Origin: Nymphalis io
Lineage: Eukaryota; Arthropoda; Insecta; Lepidoptera; Nymphalidae
Assembly: GCF_905147045.1 (NCBI RefSeq)
Contig: NC_065889.1
Span: 8,437,001 to 8,501,000 of the forward strand
Direction of reading: 5' to 3'
Length of the DNA stretch: 64,000 nt
Of the stretch, positions 1-9,188 are shown in pieces. Numbering within the stretch: position 1 is the stretch's first letter; each line of letters opens with the position of its first letter. A program made the position numbers and the translations under genes. The notes beneath the pieces were generated by a model, which saw only the letters and a list, made by a program, of their open reading frames with translations, did not search any database and had not been told where the DNA came from.

Positions 1-1581
1 CAGTAAGTTTCAGAAAAATCTCTAGAGTCATATATGAACCAGAGTAACATAATATGATTTAATAGTTCTTGATAATAACAAAAAATGCTCTGTTTGAATT
101 TCTAAGGTATATTGAAAGCATTTGCGTGCAGTTGCAAACGCATAGTATAGTACTACTTATTTAATCTTAAATTAAACGTCCAGAGAGAATAGAAGTTTAC
201 GATTTTCACCGGCTAATGTTTTTTTTTTTTTAAATATTTTGTAAATTATTTACTGGTCAATATTTAGACGAGTAATATGTTTCTTCAGAAATAAACATTG
301 TGTCAAAAATAATGAAAAAGTATTTATATTATAATTTATTGCATAATAATTAATACATTTGCTTACAGAATGGTCAAACAGTAGTGAATCTGCCACGCCC
401 TAAGTACCAAGCGTTAACCGGAGCAGATGCGACCGCTTCAGCGGACAGTGCTTGCTCTCCGACTCCCGGTGTCCTTGAGAGGGTGTTGGTTAATAAAGGC
501 GATAAGGTAAGATTATCTACACCTTCTATACATTTACGTATTGCGTTTGTATTGTACATATTGTTTTATCTTCTTCTTTCGAATGTCAAATTACTGATGA
601 CAGAAAGAGACTTTTCTTCCGGTATACAACATTTTATTTTTATTTTTTTAAAAACAAAATCTTTAAAACATATAAACATAGAGATAAGCTAATTAACTAA
701 GCTAGTAAGTTCTTCATATTTCAGAATTAAAAGTGCCGTAGGATATATAAAAAAACTATTATTCTATTGTTCAAGCAGACGAAGCTGCAACTGCTTCTAT
801 AATGACTTCTTTAATTATGATATCATGAACTTTTAACTTGCTTATTATTTTATTAAAAAAATTAAAGAATACTATGGAGATAAACAGTTGTAGTATCAAG
901 TAGTTTTTAACATTATTTTTATTCCATATATGTAATTTCATTCTTCGGTGTACGTTAAAAAATACTTTTATATAATAGAATACATAAAACGCACTCATTA
1001 CACTCTGAAACAGACAACCTTACTAAGAATGCAAGCGAAATTATCTCACGTCATTTAAATAAATAAAAGACATAAAATATAAAAAATAATAAAGATGATA
1101 AAATAATGAAGGCGAAATGTCATATATATTGTACATTTATTTTAACCACCATTTAATACCGGTTACTATATTCAAGAAACGATTCGTATTGCTTACGGAT
1201 AGTAGAATTTCGAAGACGAATTACTGACAATAGAATAAATGCATGAAGATAATATTGTTTTAATAATAATTGTAACCAAAAATTTGTAACCTGGCCTATG
1301 AAAATGCAGGTACCCTTAAACTGGTACTATAGTGTATTGTATTTAAGTTTTATACTCGTTTTTAATTTTTAAATCTTCTTAAAAGTAATAAGATGATAAT
1401 TCCTGTTACAAATGTTTAAAAGGTGGTAAAGGGGCAACCATTGTTCGTTGTGATCGCTATGAAGATGGAGTACGTGGTGCGGTCACCGAGAGATGGCGTT
1501 GTTGCCGACGTCGCCAGCTTGAAGCAAGGAGACGCGGTCGGCAAAGGCGCACAAGTGGTACTACTACAAGGAGAAAATTGA
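1..1581 (+). CDS. Mccc1: Methylcrotonoyl-CoA carboxylase alpha subunit, mitochondrial (3' end of gene, last two coding exons)
   Basis: This is the C-terminal part of the biotin-containing subunit of 3-methylcrotonyl-CoA carboxylase, which acts in leucine breakdown in the mitochondrial matrix. Two exons are visible: 369-506, after an AG acceptor and ending at a GTAAGA donor, and 1423-1581, ending in TGA. Both junctions are phase 0. Joined, they encode the biotinyl carrier domain: a linker, then SPTPGVLERVLVNKGDK, then VVKGQPLFVVIAMKMEY, with the biotin-accepting lysine at codon 1462-1464. The IAMKME context fits MCC alpha better than propionyl-CoA carboxylase, which usually has IEAMKM. A GTAAGT at 3-8 at the left edge is probably the donor of the preceding exon, which would end at base 2. 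The biotin carboxylase domain lies outside the window. The family assignment is strong; the choice of MCC over a related carboxylase is probable. Confidence 0.86.
369..506 (+). CDS. Mccc1: Mccc1 penultimate coding exon
   Basis: This 138-nt, phase-0 exon begins after TTGCTTACAG and ends at GAT AAG before GTAAGA. It encodes a low-complexity Ala/Ser/Thr linker followed by the start of the biotinyl domain (PGVLERVLVNKGDK). Reading through into the intron is the wrong model, because the domain continues correctly only after the join to 1423. Confidence 0.87.
1423..1581 (+). CDS. Mccc1: Mccc1 last coding exon with the biotin-attachment motif
   Basis: It starts after TTTAAAAG and encodes 52 residues plus TGA (1579-1581). 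It contains AMKME with the biotinylated lysine, then VVRSPRDGVVADVASLKQGD and the final beta-strand VVLLQGEN. The protein stops close to the end of the domain, as usual for this subunit. The acceptor lacks a strong pyrimidine tract, but the frame and the domain continuity decide it. Confidence 0.87.
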   Translation: MVKGQPLFVVIAMKMEYVVRSPRDGVVADVASLKQGDAVGKGAQVVLLQGEN

Positions 1582-1614
1582 AGTTTATTTTTATAAAAAC
1601 AATTATCGTACAAA

Positions 1615-1620
1615 AATAAA
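1615..1620 (+). promoter_or_regulatory. Poly(A) signal of Mccc1
   Basis: AATAAA lies 34 nt after the stop codon and is followed closely by a GT-rich stretch (about 1626-1665, several TGTG/TTTT runs), as expected for a cleavage signal plus downstream element. A second AATAAA at 1806-1811 is an alternative. Confidence 0.6.
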
Positions 1621-2440
1621 GGCCGGTGTTTTATTCAGTGTGTTTTATATTGTGTGTTTTTTACAAGTTTACAAATATATTTTACAAATTACCGAAAGTG
1701 CAAAGTCGATATCTCGAAATTGAGGACCAAGTTAATATATAATATAATTATAATTGTTAAATATATAATTGTTTTAAGTGTATTTTTGTACTTTTTTTAA
1801 ATTTAAATAAATGAATGCCTTCAGTGCAATGTAAAAAGAAAAAAAAATGTTAAAATTTACTTTTTTTGTTTATATTTTTATACTCATACTTTTAATTAAA
1901 ATCCAATTGTTTGATAAGTCAGATTTTTTGTTATATTGTGTTTTAAAAAATTAAATGTATTTTATTAAAATGTTATACTTTAACGATATCCTTATTAATA
2001 TAATAAAAATTATTAATTATTACCTTTTTTAAAACCAATAATGATCACAAAAGTGATTATTTTGCAGAAAAAGTCAGTGCAATCGTCGATGTTTCGATTT
2101 GCTGATTCCGTAAAGTATTTAAAGCTTATGAACTTGATAATATTATGCATTCTTAGTGAAAGTTATTTACGATCGTAGCATACTGAGCGTACAAAAAATA
2201 TTAATATATTGAATATTTTTTTAAGGTAAAACTAGCCTCGTATTAACACGTTTCGAGAGGTATTAAAAGTAAATTTTAGAATAACGTCGTCAGGGCGTGT
2301 GCTCAATATTCTGCGTATTATTTCTTATACAACGTAGTATACCAGGTATCATCCAGGATTTAATACGGACTTTTATATAAATTTTGCCTATATTTCATAG
2401 ATATGATTTCGTTGACTCTATTTACCAAATATTCGACATC

Positions 2441-2729
2441 TTTTTTTATAGTATAGGTAGGCGAACGAGCATATGGGTCTGATGGTAAGTGGTCACCAAG
2501 GCATATAGACATTAGCATTGTAAAAAAATTTAACCATCGCTTACATCACCAATGCGCCACCAACCTCGGAACTAAGGTGTTATGTCCCTTGTGCCTGAAT
2601 TACACTAGTTCACTCACCCTTCAAACCGGAACACAACAATATCAAGTACTGCTGTTTTGCGGTAGAATATCTGATGAGTGGGTGGTACTTACCCAGACGA
2701 GCTTGCAAAAAGCCCTACCACCAGTAGAC
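2441..2729 (-). repeat. SINE-like repeat, family B (minus orientation)
   Basis: This is a member of a family seen at least seven times in the window. In its own direction it starts near 'ctggtggtagggctttttgc' and ends 'catatgctcgttcgcctacc' plus an A-rich tail, here read as poly-T at 2442-2448. It matches the better-preserved copy at 37111-37414 through most of its length. The family resembles abundant lepidopteran SINEs; the exact family name would need a repeat library. Confidence 0.75.
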
Positions 2730-2793
2730 CACCTAAATTGAGATCTTCATAATTCATCTCATAATAAACCATCGCCTACATCGCCAATGCACT

Positions 2794-2914
2794 ATTGGCG
2801 ATGTAGGCGATGGTTGGCATTTCGTACAATGCCAATGTCTATGGGTGTTGGTGACCACTTGCCATCGGGTGGCCCATATGCTCGTGTGCCTTCCTATTCT
2901 ATAAATAAATAAAA
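2794..2914 (+). repeat. SINE-like repeat, family B, 5'-truncated (plus orientation)
   Basis: This is the 3' part of family B: 'attggcgatgtaggcgatgg', then 'ggtgaccacttgccatcggg', 'cccatatgctcgtgtgcc' and the tail 'cctattctataaataaataa'. It faces the copy at 2441-2729, and its first 22 bases form the right arm of a hairpin with 2767-2788. Confidence 0.72.
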
Positions 2915-3515
2915 TTAAATTAAAACCAATGAAGGATGTTTTAGGGGGCCCCTGTAGATATTATATAAGAAGATCATGAAATGGTCAGTAACCAAGGTGC
3001 TTAGAACTCTTATATAAGAGAGAGAGAACAATTATTTATATTTACTACAACTATTTCTTCGTGTTGTCTTTCTGACCGGTTTTAGTAGCGGACATTTTCA
3101 AGGGAGACTAGACAACGCAGGAAATATTACAGTACACAAGTGGGCAAACATGTACACTCTAATCATGAAATCATTCTCATAATCCGAAGAACGGCAAATT
3201 CGAAACAACCGAAAAGAGGAGTGGAGGAAAGCTTTACGGGAAACGGAAATACCTCAAGTGTAAATACCTCAGGTTGTGGTAATTAAATGTGTGAATTGAT
3301 TCATTAGTGCACTTGGAATATCTAGAAGTAATGGTATCGATGTAAGCATTTAGGAAGAAGATTGAGTAATTTGAATTGAATTGAATCGCGTATTTATTGA
3401 CAGAAAAAACGAATAACTTTTTAATAGCCCGACCTGGGGTTGCCGTTTAAGCCACAAGATCATAATGACGTATTAACCGATAAGTAAATGCTTGAAATTA
3501 ATTTACTAAGATCAT

Positions 3516-3648
3516 CATCATCATCAACACCCAATCATTGTTCACTGCTGAACATAGGCCTCTCCCAAGGTGCGCCAAAGCTCCCGGTCCTCCGCCTTCC
3601 GCATCCAGTCAGTGCCCGCCACCTTCTTAAGGTCATCGATCCACCCGG
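3516..3648 (-). mobile_element. 5'-truncated RTE LINE fragment with target-site duplication
   Basis: About 130 bp here match the 3' end of the full-length RTE element at 6017-9176 with only a few differences (compare 'gaacataggcctctcccaag' at 3550 and 6051). The flanks carry the 10-bp duplication CTAAGATCAT at 3506-3515 and 3649-3658. The 3' tail is a short ATC/GAT repeat, as RTE elements often have. It is a dead, heavily truncated insertion. Confidence 0.85.
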
Positions 3649-4524
3649 CTAAGATCATATTTTACCGAAATGAAATTTCAATATGAACATGTTTAAAAAC
3701 ACTTATGTTATAATAGATGAAGAGATAATAAATAATCGCAACAAGAAACAGTTTTATTTTAAAACGTAGTATGTAATAGTGATATAAAAATACCGAACAG
3801 GTATTTGCGGTTCTCTTTTGTTGCAATCACTAGTAATGGAAAAAACAAATATGGGCTTAGACACGCTTTTATAAATAAAATAAATATGTTAAGAAAAAAT
3901 ATATATGAATATACTATAAATTTCTTCTTACTTAGGTAGGTACTTATCTAATTTTCTATTTATCTAAGCATAGATTACTTAAGAGCTAAAAACAAACAAA
4001 ATGTGTACTTTTTTCGTGACAGTGGGAATTTTAATGTCGAAATTATTTTTTAATTCACCTATGTTATGCAAATGAAAAGTTACGTCGTTTTAAATAATTT
4101 AGCTTCAATGGAGTGGACAAAAACTTATTATTTGTATTATTATAGAGACAAAAAAACATTTGTTAAACAACTTATGAATATGGAGGTAGATATTAATTAT
4201 AAAAAGTCTTTACTGCAGCTTAATTCTAGGTAGTAGACGCTAGGACATACTGTCGCGAGAGCGAGACAGTTATCTTTCTAACGGTGAGGTAAGAAGATTA
4301 GTATCTACTGGCAATGTATTATATAGAACTTAAGTAGACAATTGGCTAACAAAAAATATATATATTTTGATAAAATCAAATAGACAAAAGTATATTCGAT
4401 TTCGAGAGTGTTGTCATTTGTCGTCTAGTGCTCTTGAAAAATAATATTGAAATTTCTTGTAAATCTCATTCAGTAGGCTTCATCTTTTCATTACGAGATA
4501 AAAATCCAAATTTCAAATGTTTCC

Positions 4525-4825
4525 GTAACAGCCTGTGAATGTCCCACTGCTGGGCTAAAGGCCTCCTCTCCTCTTTTTGAGGAGAAGGTTTGGAGCTTAT
4601 TCCACCACGCTGCTCCAATGCGGGTTGGTAGAATTCACATGTGGCAGAATTTCAGTGAAATTAGACACATGCAGGTTTCCTCACGATGTTTTCCTTCACC
4701 GTAAAGCACGAGATGAATTATAATCACAAATTAAGCACATGAAAATTCAGTGGTGCTTGCCCGGGTTTGAACCCACGATCATCGGTTAAGATTCACGCGT
4801 TCTTACCACAGGGCCATCTCGGCTT
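4525..4825 (-). repeat. tRNA-derived SINE, family A, near full length (minus orientation)
   Basis: Read on the minus strand it begins with a tRNA-like head: A-box-like GCCGAGATGGCC (complement of 4812-4823) and B-box GGGTTCAAACCC (around 4763-4774). It ends with the conserved segment complementary to 'cctgtgaatgtcccactgct' and GTTAC. The head is the internal RNA polymerase III promoter that marks this as a SINE. Related copies lie at 5653-5763, 9648-9880, 36930-37110, 52053-52170, 60236-60595 and 63530-63740. Confidence 0.82.
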
Positions 4826-5118
4826 GTTCAAATTTATAATCGTACCTAATTGTTATAGTTCAAGCCAGTCGGGATAATATTATAATTATAGATTTCACTA
4901 TTTATAGGTCAGTAGGTATATATTTAGGCCATATGCATTCCCTCGTTACCACAAAATATCTAATATTGAATGCCGATAAACATTAGGATAAGATAAGTAA
5001 TAGATAGAACCTTGACGTGGTATCACACGGTATATGAAAGTCGCCGGTAAATACATTCCGTTAAATGAACAAGGTCGTTATGAGAAGTAGAACGCAAATT
5101 TCAACTTAATTTCTAACA

Positions 5119-5191
5119 GGGGGCGTAGCTCAGATGGTAGAGCGCTCGCTTAGCATGCGAGAGGTACCGGGATCGATACCCGGCGCCTCCA
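5119..5191 (+). tRNA. tRNA-Ala (anticodon AGC)
   Basis: A complete 73-nt cloverleaf. The acceptor stem GGGGGCG pairs with CGCCTCC (one G-U) and the discriminator base is A at 5191. The D arm contains the A box (TAGCTCAGATGG). The anticodon stem CTCGC/GCGAG (5145-5149 and 5157-5161) encloses the loop TTAGCAT with AGC at 5152-5154. The T arm is CCGGG/CCCGG with GATCGATA as part of the B box. There is no intron. The acceptor stem has a G-T at its third pair where G3-U70 is the identity element for alanyl-tRNA synthetase, which agrees with alanine. TTTT at 5200-5203 would terminate polymerase III. Unlike the SINE heads elsewhere, every stem is intact and no SINE body follows. Confidence 0.97.
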
Positions 5192-5199
5192 GATTTAAA

Positions 5200-5203
5200 T
5201 TTT
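5200..5203 (+). terminator. RNA polymerase III terminator of tRNA-Ala
   Basis: A TTTT run starting 9 nt after the mature 3' end, with a second TTTT a few bases on. This is the normal signal and position for a tRNA gene. Confidence 0.7.
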
Positions 5204-5652
5204 AATTTTAAAATAATTATATACAAGTGGCATTCATATACTTTTTACGCATTATTTTTTTTTGTTTTATACATACAATAGCGAAACTAAAATATATACA
5301 GTTGTAGGTATGACATTTTTTTTTAAATTATCGCGGTTTGTAGCACTCAGTGATGCTTTATATGTGGTTTAAGAAAATACATCATTCTATTGTTCTATTC
5401 CTGTCACGTTGTTGGTAACCGCATCATGTAGGTCCCTCGATCCATATATTTTTAGAGAACATTGTAATCGAATTTTTTTCGCTGAAAATCATAATTTAGT
5501 AAAAAATCATTATATTCGTTGTTTTTCTAACTTTATCAAAAGATTTGTTTGAGTTGTTTTTCATTGTTCTGAACATCTCATTTGACAAAAAAAAAACACT
5601 AATAGATTTATAAGAGAAACATAAAATGGTTACAGTTAACCAAGTAATATAT

Positions 5653-5763
5653 ACAGTAACAATACACAGTAACAGTACACAGTAACAGCCTGTGAATGTC
5701 CTACTGCCGGGCTAAAGGCCTCCTCTCCCTTTTTGAGGAGAAGGTTTGGAGCTTATTCGTGGT
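5653..5763 (-). repeat. tRNA-derived SINE, family A, 3' fragment with repeated tail
   Basis: Only the 3' part of family A remains ('cagcctgtgaatgtcctact' through 'aggtttggagcttatt'). On its 3' side (lower coordinates) lies a short repeat of ACAGTAAC/ACAGTACAC units (about 5653-5686), the tail type of this family. The same tail type appears at 60760-60790. Confidence 0.75.
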
Positions 5764-6004
5764 GGAAGTAATATAATTATATACTAAATTTAATTATAAT
5801 GATAATAATTTAATTTAATTAATATTTAATTATATTACTGGTTCTTGGTCGTTATGATATGTATAAAGGGTAATGTAATTATTTCGAAAACTTAATTTTA
5901 TCAAATTTAGTATCGCATGGTTTTTATGACGTTGTTTTTTATTATAAATAGAATTAGCTACAATAAGGTAAGTGTCTCAAACACCTTGACTTTTTCGATC
6001 AGTA

Positions 6005-6016
6005 AATAATCACAAT
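6005..6016. repeat. 12-bp target-site duplication, left copy
   Basis: AATAATCACAAT is identical to 9177-9188. The two copies bracket the RTE LINE and fix its ends. Confidence 0.9.
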
Positions 6017-9000
6017 CAATCAATCAACAGCCAATCGTTGTCCACTGCTGAACATAGGCCTCTCCCAAGGTGCGCCAAAGCACCCTGTCCTCCGCCTTCC
6101 GCATCCAGTTGGTGCCCGCCACCTTCTTAAGGTCGTCGGTCCACCTGGCTGGAGGGCGCCCTACGCTGCGCTTGCCGATTCGCGGTCTCCACTCTAGGAC
6201 TCGTCTGCTCCAACGGCCATCGGTCCTACGACATACGTGACCAGCCCACTGCCACTTCAGCCTGCTAATTTTGCAAGCTATGTCGGTGACTCCGGTTCTT
6301 TTCCGGATAATCTCATTTCTGATCTTATCCTTCAAAGATACTCCGAGCATAGCTCGCTCCATAGCACGCTGAGCGACTTTGAATTTGTGGACTAGTCCCG
6401 CAGTTAGTGTCCACGTTTCGGCACCGTATGTCATGGCAGGTAAGACGCATTGGTTGAAGACTTTCGTCTTCAAACATTGCGGTATAGACGACTCGAGGAC
6501 TTGACGAAGGTTGCCAAATGCTGCCCATCCCAAGCGAATTCTTCGATCGGCTTCCTTCTCGAAGTTGTTCCTACCGATTTGTATAATCTGTCCTAGGTAG
6601 GTATATTCACTAACAACTTCGAGAGGTTTGCCCTCGACGTATATCGGTCCCGGCACGACATGCCTATTGAACATGACCTTGGTCTTGTCCAAGTTCATGC
6701 CGAGACCGACACACCGGGAAGACTCGCCTAGGCTACGCAGCATTTCGGTGAGTTGTTCCAGCGACTCTGCTATGATGACGATATCGTCGGCAAATCGAAG
6801 GTGTGAGATGTACTCGCCGTTTACATTGACTCCATACCTAGTCCAATCCAGCGTTTTGAAAACGTCTTCCAACGCGTTGGTGAACAGTTTCGGGGATATT
6901 ACATCCCCCTGTCTCACCCCTCTGCGCAATTGGATCGCCTTCGTCTTACAGTCCTGGATGTGGACAGTCATTGTAGCGGCGTTGTACAGACATCTCAGTA
7001 CCTCGATATATCTCCAATCGATATGACATCTCTGCAATGAGTCGAGCACTGCCCAGGTTTCGATGGAGTCGAAGGCTTTCTCGTAGTCCACAAATGCCAT
7101 ACACAGCGGCTGATTGTACTCTTCGGTCTTCTGCACAATCTGCCGAACAGTATGGATGTGGTCCACGGTGCTGTAGCCTGATCGAAAGCCGGCTTGCTCT
7201 GGGGGCTGGAACTCGTCAAGTCGTCTGGCGAGACGGTTCGTGACGACTCTTGAGAACAGCTTATACACGTGACTCAGGAGGGAGATTGGTCTGTAGTTTT
7301 TCAAGAGGGTTTTATCACCTTTCTTGAAAAACAGTACCACCTCACTCCCGCTCCACGTTTCCGGGGTCTTGCCATGTTGGATGACGGAATTAAAGAGGCT
7401 TGCTAGCTCTTTCAGGACCGGAGTCCCGCCTGCCTTAAGCAACTCTGTTGTGATTCCGTCATCTCCCGGAGATTTGTTGTTTTTAAGCTGTTCTAGAGCC
7501 GCCCTAATCTCTCCTTGGTCAACGACCGGGAGCTCCTCGGAGTAATGGCGCATAAGAGGGGCGCGCTGGTCATCAATACTGATTCCCATGAGTTTATCCG
7601 ATCTTGAAGAGAACAACTGCCCATAAAACCTCTCTACTTCTCCGATAATCTCAGGCCTAGAGGTAACGACCCCACCATTTTCAGTTTTAAGTTTTGTCAG
7701 ACGCGGCCTCCCAAACTTGCGAGCGAACACTTTCGATCCCCGATTTTGCTCAATCGCAGCCTTGATGGCACGGGTATTGGAGCGTCGGAGATCGCGTCGC
7801 GTCAGCGTTTTTATTGTTCGGTTTAAGGCCTTATCTGACAAAAACGATGGTAGTTCTCGTCGTTTTCTCATGAGCTCGAGTGTCTCAGCAGAGAGTTTTG
7901 GTGCGTTGTCTCTTCTCTGTGGCGGAAAACACTTGCGGGATGTGTTTTGCAGTATTTTGACCAGCGTGTCGGTTCTCTCATCAATGCTGCTTATGGTTTC
8001 CAACGCGGTGAATTGATTTTGAAGTTCCATTTGGAACTTTTTGGAGCCTTGAGCAGCTTGGAGCATGGTAGGTCGGAGAGTAGACCTCATCATTCTCGAT
8101 CTTTCGGCTTTTAAGTTGATATTTAGAGTGCCTCGAACCAAGCGGTGATCATTTCCGGTATTAAACCTGTTGATCACTGAAACATCTCTAAATATGTGCC
8201 TTTTATTCGAAATGATAAAGTCTATCTCGTTCCTTGTCACGTTATCGGGGCTTCGCCAGGTCCACCTCCTCTGAGGCTTCTTTTGAAAGAAAGAATTCAT
8301 CAAAAAAAGCCCCTGCGCTTCGAGAAAGTTTACCAGCATTTGCCCCCTGTGATTTCTGCAGCCCAAGCCGTAAGGTCCGACTTTCGATTCACCGCTATCT
8401 TGTACTCCCACTTTAGCATTAAAGTCTCCCATAACAACATTGTAGTGGGCCCTCGAGGTGTCGTTGAGGGCCTTTGCGATGTCCTCGTACATCGCTTCGA
8501 CCACATCATCAGAGTATGTCGAAGTCGGCGCATATACCTGTACAACCTTCAGGGAGTACCTGTCGGAAAGTTTTAGGACAAGGTACGCTACCCGGTTCGA
8601 CACACTACTGATTTCCACAATGCTGCTAATGAGATCCTTTTTGACTAGAAAACCGACACCACCCTGGGAGAGGTTATCACCTTCGCGGAAGTAGAGTAAG
8701 TTACCGGACTCTAGAGTTATCGTGTCCTCCCCCTGTCTTCGGACTTCAGATAACCCCAGTATATGCCAGTTTATATGACTTAACTCTACTTCTAATTCGG
8801 CGAGGTGATGGTCCAGCCTCATCGAGCGTCCATTATACGTTGCCATTTTCAGTCGTTTTATACGGTAGCCTGCCGTGAACCGGTGATTCTTAGCACCCCC
8901 TGCCCTGCCGATACCGCGACCGCTACCTTGGTCGGGCCTAGCGGGCTTGCCGGTAACTGGGGGCCTTTTTTTGGGCGCATCTGCCATTTAGGGAGGTGGT

Positions 9001-9176
9001 TTGCCCATACTCGCCGCGCTGGGCAGGCGTGTTGGCGAGCGCAGTAGGGGGTAAGATGTTTATGGGAGGGGGGACGCTGCTGCCCATCCCCCCTTTTCCC
9101 CGTCCCTCAGTCGCCTCTTACGACACCCACGGGATGAGATTGGGGGAGTACTATTCTAAGCCGGTACTCCACGGCG
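6017..9176 (-). mobile_element. Full-length RTE-type non-LTR retrotransposon (LINE)
   Basis: An element of 3160 bp, the usual size for the RTE clade, flanked by a perfect 12-bp target-site duplication (6005-6016 and 9177-9188). It has one uninterrupted ORF on the minus strand (8987-6024). The 5' leader (9176-8988 read in reverse) is GC-rich, and the 3' end directly after the stop is a short TGAT-type repeat (6017-6030), typical of RTE elements, which lack a long poly(A) tail. The intact ORF together with the identical duplication indicates a recent insertion. Confidence 0.95.
6024..8987 (-). CDS. RTE LINE polyprotein: apurinic-type endonuclease plus reverse transcriptase
   Basis: This 987-residue protein drives target-primed reverse transcription of the element. 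A basic N-terminal extension (about 1-47) precedes an APE-type endonuclease domain (about 48-290). Visible active-site motifs are TYNGRS (N52), LSEVRR (E81), MGDFNAKVG (D188, N190), EIDFIIS (D256) and GNDHRLV (D280, H281). The reverse transcriptase domain spans about 480-760: KSPGDDGI, NYRPISLLS, motif A FVDYEKAFD (D634), GVRQGDVISPKLF, and the catalytic FADD (732-735; RTE-type Phe in place of the commoner Tyr). The C-terminal part contains a conserved region with WAGHVCRR and GRPPARWTDD, common in this clade. No stop or frameshift interrupts it, and every catalytic residue I looked for is present. The ATG at 8987 opens the longest frame; an internal start at residue 48 (MATYNG) is possible. 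The smaller frames read across this segment are shadows. Confidence 0.95.
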   Translation of the reverse strand: MADAPKKRPPVTGKPARPDQGSGRGIGRAGGAKNHRFTAGYRIKRLKMATYNGRSMRLDHHLAELEVELSHINWHILGLSEVRRQGEDTITLESGNLLYFREGDNLSQGGVGFLVKKDLISSIVEISSVSNRVAYLVLKLSDRYSLKVVQVYAPTSTYSDDVVEAMYEDIAKALNDTSRAHYNVVMGDFNAKVGVQDSGESKVGPYGLGCRNHRGQMLVNFLEAQGLFLMNSFFQKKPQRRWTWRSPDNVTRNEIDFIISNKRHIFRDVSVINRFNTGNDHRLVRGTLNINLKAERSRMMRSTLRPTMLQAAQGSKKFQMELQNQFTALETISSIDERTDTLVKILQNTSRKCFPPQRRDNAPKLSAETLELMRKRRELPSFLSDKALNRTIKTLTRRDLRRSNTRAIKAAIEQNRGSKVFARKFGRPRLTKLKTENGGVVTSRPEIIGEVERFYGQLFSSRSDKLMGISIDDQRAPLMRHYSEELPVVDQGEIRAALEQLKNNKSPGDDGITTELLKAGGTPVLKELASLFNSVIQHGKTPETWSGSEVVLFFKKGDKTLLKNYRPISLLSHVYKLFSRVVTNRLARRLDEFQPPEQAGFRSGYSTVDHIHTVRQIVQKTEEYNQPLCMAFVDYEKAFDSIETWAVLDSLQRCHIDWRYIEVLRCLYNAATMTVHIQDCKTKAIQLRRGVRQGDVISPKLFTNALEDVFKTLDWTRYGVNVNGEYISHLRFADDIVIIAESLEQLTEMLRSLGESSRCVGLGMNLDKTKVMFNRHVVPGPIYVEGKPLEVVSEYTYLGQIIQIGRNNFEKEADRRIRLGWAAFGNLRQVLESSIPQCLKTKVFNQCVLPAMTYGAETWTLTAGLVHKFKVAQRAMERAMLGVSLKDKIRNEIIRKRTGVTDIACKISRLKWQWAGHVCRRTDGRWSRRVLEWRPRIGKRSVGRPPARWTDDLKKVAGTNWMRKAEDRVLWRTLGEAYVQQWTTIGC

Positions 9177-9188
9177 AATAATCACAAT
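9177..9188. repeat. 12-bp target-site duplication, right copy
   Basis: AATAATCACAAT, identical to 6005-6016. It marks the 5' boundary of the RTE insertion and shows that the element is not 5'-truncated relative to this junction. Confidence 0.9.

Larger units (their letters stand above)
1582..5118. other. Intergenic spacer between Mccc1 and the tRNA-Ala gene
   Basis: AT-rich DNA without protein-coding signal. It contains the facing SINE copies at 2441-2912, a truncated RTE end at 3516-3648 and a tRNA-derived SINE at 4525-4825, each listed separately. I see nothing I can name in 1825-2440, 2915-3500 or 3660-4520. Confidence 0.7.

Noticed and set aside
1416..1613. Minus-strand open frame over the Mccc1 last exon
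   Set aside because: It is the antisense shadow of the MKM-containing exon, which has clear protein homology on the + strand.
6325..8694. Several open frames on both strands inside the LINE, such as + strand 8196-8576 and 7717-8016
   Set aside because: They are shadows of the 987-residue RTE ORF. None shows a known domain, and the RTE frame explains the whole segment.
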